A stretch of DNA of 7,437 nt from SZUA-430 sp964547645 (GTDB taxonomy: Bacteria > Pseudomonadota > Alphaproteobacteria > Micropepsales > Micropepsaceae): positions 1-7,437 of the forward strand of contig CAZJOM010000132.1 in assembly GCA_964547645.1 (NCBI GenBank), in the 5' to 3' direction. The notes beneath the pieces were generated by a model. It was not told the origin of the DNA, made no database searches, and worked only from the letters and a program-made list of their open reading frames with translations. The stretch's first letter is position 1. Each line of letters opens with the position of its first letter. Shown piece after piece: positions 5,056 to 7,437 of the stretch. A program made the translations under genes and the position numbers.

Positions 5056-7437
5056 AGTCGCGCCGGTGGCTTTGGCGACGGCGCCCTTGACCTTGGCGAC
5101 TGCGGCTTCGATTTCGGGTTCGGTCAGGGTGCGGTCCTTGGGTTGGAGGCGCACCGAGATCGCGAGCGATTTCTTGCCGGGTTCGATCCCCTGCCCTTCG
5201 TAGACGTCGAAGACGGTGACGCTTTCGATGAGGGTGCGGTCGGCGGTGGCGGCGGCTTTCACGATTTCGCTGGCCGCGACTTTGGCATCGACCAGGAAAG
5301 CGAAGTCGCGTTCCACGGCTTGGAACTCCGGCAGGTCGAGTTTCGGGCGCGCCTTGGTGGGCTTTGCCTTCGCGGCCGGGAGCGTTTCGAGCATGACTTC
5401 GAAGGCGGCAACGGGGCCGGTGAGGTCGAACGCCTGCAAGATGCGCGGGTGCAGTTCGCCGAAGAAGGCGAGCACGTTCTTGGGACCAAGGCGCAGTGCG
5501 CCCGAGCGGCCGGGGTGATACCAGGCCGGTGCATCGGCGGTGACTTGCGCGGCATCGGCCGCAAAGCCGCAGGCTTCGAGGATGGCCAGCACGTCGGCCT
5601 TTGCCTGAAACACGTCGGCGTTCCAAGATTGCTTGCCCCAGTTGCGCGGGCCGTTGCCGAAGCGGAGGCCGGAGGCCGCCGTCAGTTGTTCGCCGGGCTC
5701 AGCGCCGGTGAATTGCGGACCGACCTCGAAGAGGCCGTAATCCTTCAATCCGCGCGCAGCGTTGCGTTGCGCGGCGGCGAGGAGGCCCGGGAGAACGTTC
5801 GGGCGCATTGCGTCGAGATCGGCGGAGATCGGGTTCGCGACAAGCAGCGCTTCCGGTACGCCGCCGAACAGCTCGGCCTGCGCCTTAGAGACGAACGACC
5901 ACGTCATCGCCTCATAGAGACCGCGAGCGGCGAGCGTGCGCTTGGCGGCGCGGACACGTTTCTGCATTGGGGTCAGAACCGGGAGCGGCACGCCGGCGAT
6001 GCGCGGGAGCGGTGTCGACGGAACCTTGTCGAGGCCGGCGATGCGCACGACCTCTTCCACCAGGTCGGCGGGTCCGTGCACGTCGGGGCGCCACGAGGGA
6101 ACGTGCACCCGGGTGCCGACGACGGCGCGGAAGCCCAAGCGATCCAGGATCGTCATCGCTTCGCCTGCGTGCATCTTCACGCCGCAAAGCTTTTCGATAA
6201 GGCCGGGATCGAACGTGATCTCGCGCTTGGTATCGGGAGCGCGGCCGGCAATGGTGACGTCCGACGGCTCGCCACCGCAAAGGTCCATCACCAGCTTTGT
6301 CGCGAGATCGAGGCCCGGCGTCACGTAGTCGGGATCCACGCCGCGCTCGAAGCGGTAGCGGGCGTCGGAGTTGATGCCGAGTTCACGGCCGGTGCGGGCT
6401 GTGCGGATGGGATCGAAGTAGGCGCTTTCGATGAAGACGTTCGTCGTCGTTTCGCTGACACCGGTGGACTCGCCGCCCATCACGCCGCCCAAACCCAGCA
6501 CGCCGTTGTCGTCGGCAATGACGCACATTTCGGTATCGAGCTCGTACGTCTTCCCGTCGAGCGCCAAAACCTTCTCGCCCTTCTTGGCCAGGCGAGCGTG
6601 GATTTCGCCTTTGAGCTTGTCGGCGTCGTAGACGTGCAGCGGCCGCGCGCGGTCGAGCGACAGCAGATTCGTGATGTCGACAAGGGCGGAGATCGGACGC
6701 AGGCCGACTGCCTTCAAGCGCTGCTGCAGCCATGCTGGCGAAGGGCCGTTCTTTACGCCGCGCACCGTGCGTCCGGCAAAGACCGGGCAGGCGTTCTTCG
6801 CGGCGTCGTCGAAGTGCAGTCCGATCGGAATCGCGTTCTTGAAGCGCGGGACGATCTTGGTCGTCTGGTCCGCCTTCAAATGCCCAACGCCCGCCGCCGC
6901 GAGATCGCGCGCGACGCCTCTGACGCCGGTGCAGTCCGGGCGGTTCGGGGTTAGCTTGATCTCGATGACGGGGTCGGTCAGGCCCATAATCTTTGCGAAC
7001 GGTTCGCCGATCGGTGCGTCGTCGGGCAGTTCAATGATGCCGTCGTGTTCTTGGCTCAGGCCCATCTCGCGTTCGGAGCAGAGCATGCCATTCGACTCGA
7101 CGCCGCGGATCGACGACTTCTTCAACTCGAGCCCGGTACCGGGAACGGTGACACCCGCGTGCGCGAACACGCCCTTCATGCCGGCGCGTGCGTTCGGGGC
7201 GCCGCAAACCACTTGCAGCTTTTCCTTGCCGGTGTCGACGATACAGACGCGCAGCTTGTCGGCGTTCGGGTGTTTCTCCGCCGAGACGACGTAAGCGACC
7301 GTGAAGGGCGCCAGGTCCTTTGCCTTGTCGTGGACGGATTCCACTTCCAGGCCGATGTGGGTCAGCGTGTCGGCAATCTTCTCGACCGACGCGTCGGTGT
7401 CGAGGTGATCCTTGAGCCAGGAGAGGGTGAATTTCAT
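5044..7437 (-). CDS. pheT: phenylalanine--tRNA ligase beta subunit
   Basis: The 797-residue beta subunit of cytoplasmic phenylalanyl-tRNA synthetase, which with PheS forms the (alpha-beta)2 enzyme charging tRNA-Phe with phenylalanine. Domains in order: N-terminal segment 'MKFTLSWLKDHL'; the OB-fold tRNA-binding domain (about 40-150) with 'HPNADKLRVC' (56-65) and 'QVVCGAPNARAGMK' (75-88); the B3/B4 editing domain (about 210-385); B5 (about 404-478); the catalytic-like core; and the C-terminal ferredoxin-fold anticodon-binding domain (702-797) with 'ERDFAF' and 'RTLTEPEIE'. By alignment from memory with E. coli PheT, editing residues are retained: His267, Glu336, Ala358, with Ser356 where E. 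coli has Thr. Length is standard. The ATG is at the last three bases of the window, so the gene appears complete but its ribosome binding site is outside; pheS is expected just beyond the right edge on the same strand. The stop is TAA, 5046-5044. Confidence 0.97.
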   Translation of the reverse strand: MKFTLSWLKDHLDTDASVEKIADTLTHIGLEVESVHDKAKDLAPFTVAYVVSAEKHPNADKLRVCIVDTGKEKLQVVCGAPNARAGMKGVFAHAGVTVPGTGLELKKSSIRGVESNGMLCSEREMGLSQEHDGIIELPDDAPIGEPFAKIMGLTDPVIEIKLTPNRPDCTGVRGVARDLAAAGVGHLKADQTTKIVPRFKNAIPIGLHFDDAAKNACPVFAGRTVRGVKNGPSPAWLQQRLKAVGLRPISALVDITNLLSLDRARPLHVYDADKLKGEIHARLAKKGEKVLALDGKTYELDTEMCVIADDNGVLGLGGVMGGESTGVSETTTNVFIESAYFDPIRTARTGRELGINSDARYRFERGVDPDYVTPGLDLATKLVMDLCGGEPSDVTIAGRAPDTKREITFDPGLIEKLCGVKMHAGEAMTILDRLGFRAVVGTRVHVPSWRPDVHGPADLVEEVVRIAGLDKVPSTPLPRIAGVPLPVLTPMQKRVRAAKRTLAARGLYEAMTWSFVSKAQAELFGGVPEALLVANPISADLDAMRPNVLPGLLAAAQRNAARGLKDYGLFEVGPQFTGAEPGEQLTAASGLRFGNGPRNWGKQSWNADVFQAKADVLAILEACGFAADAAQVTADAPAWYHPGRSGALRLGPKNVLAFFGELHPRILQAFDLTGPVAAFEVMLETLPAAKAKPTKARPKLDLPEFQAVERDFAFLVDAKVAASEIVKAAATADRTLIESVTVFDVYEGQGIEPGKKSLAISVRLQPKDRTLTEPEIEAAVAKVKGAVAKATGATLRG

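Noticed and set aside
5143..6954. Long open frame (603 codons) on the plus strand, antisense to pheT
   Set aside because: It lies wholly inside pheT, whose domains are complete on the minus strand. The product is Gly/Arg/Ala/Val-rich without a domain pattern, so it is a codon-bias shadow.

Overview
The window reads as ordinary chromosomal DNA from a high-GC alphaproteobacterium. The best taxonomic clue is the phenylalanyl-tRNA synthetase beta subunit, whose N-terminus (MKFTLSWLKDHLDTD) looks alphaproteobacterial. The phage-type HTH protein with an 'SDxLLxxxLKxxRPxxYR' tail and the DUF6491-like secreted protein also fit a Caulobacterales/Hyphomonadales/sphingomonad-like genome. The lineage is an inference from protein flavour only.

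Layout from left to right. Positions 1-95 may hold the 5' end of a leftward gene that runs off the window. Positions 96-414 have no convincing gene; they hold an 11-nt-spaced set of GTTC-like repeats (122-147), a weak terminator-like hairpin (202-223) and a clean inverted repeat (337-355). At 415-855 (+) there is a small helix-turn-helix protein resembling phage terminase small subunits, with no other phage gene beside it. A 181-nt gap leads to a two-gene operon: an acyl-CoA dehydrogenase of the ACAD10/11-like type (1037-2308, +) and, 12 nt later, a COG3618/amidohydrolase-2 type hydrolase (2321-3364, +). They probably serve one catabolic pathway with a CoA-ester intermediate, but the substrate cannot be read from sequence. 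Next come a small secreted four-cysteine protein of the DUF6491 type (3438-3851, +) and an integral-membrane acyltransferase-3 protein (3997-5055, +). The right third is pheT (5044-7437, -), complete from ATG at the last base to TAA. It converges on the acyltransferase gene with a 12-nt overlap of the two 3' ends.

I see no CRISPR array, rRNA or tRNA gene, insertion sequence or clear prophage. Long open frames antisense to the dehydrogenase and to pheT are side effects of high GC. No strong candidate for a new multi-gene system emerged. The most useful leads are the Asn replacing the usual metal/catalytic Asp in the amidohydrolase, the operon pairing of that enzyme with the dehydrogenase, the lone terminase-like HTH gene with an inverted repeat ahead of it, and the overlapping stop region at 5044-5055.
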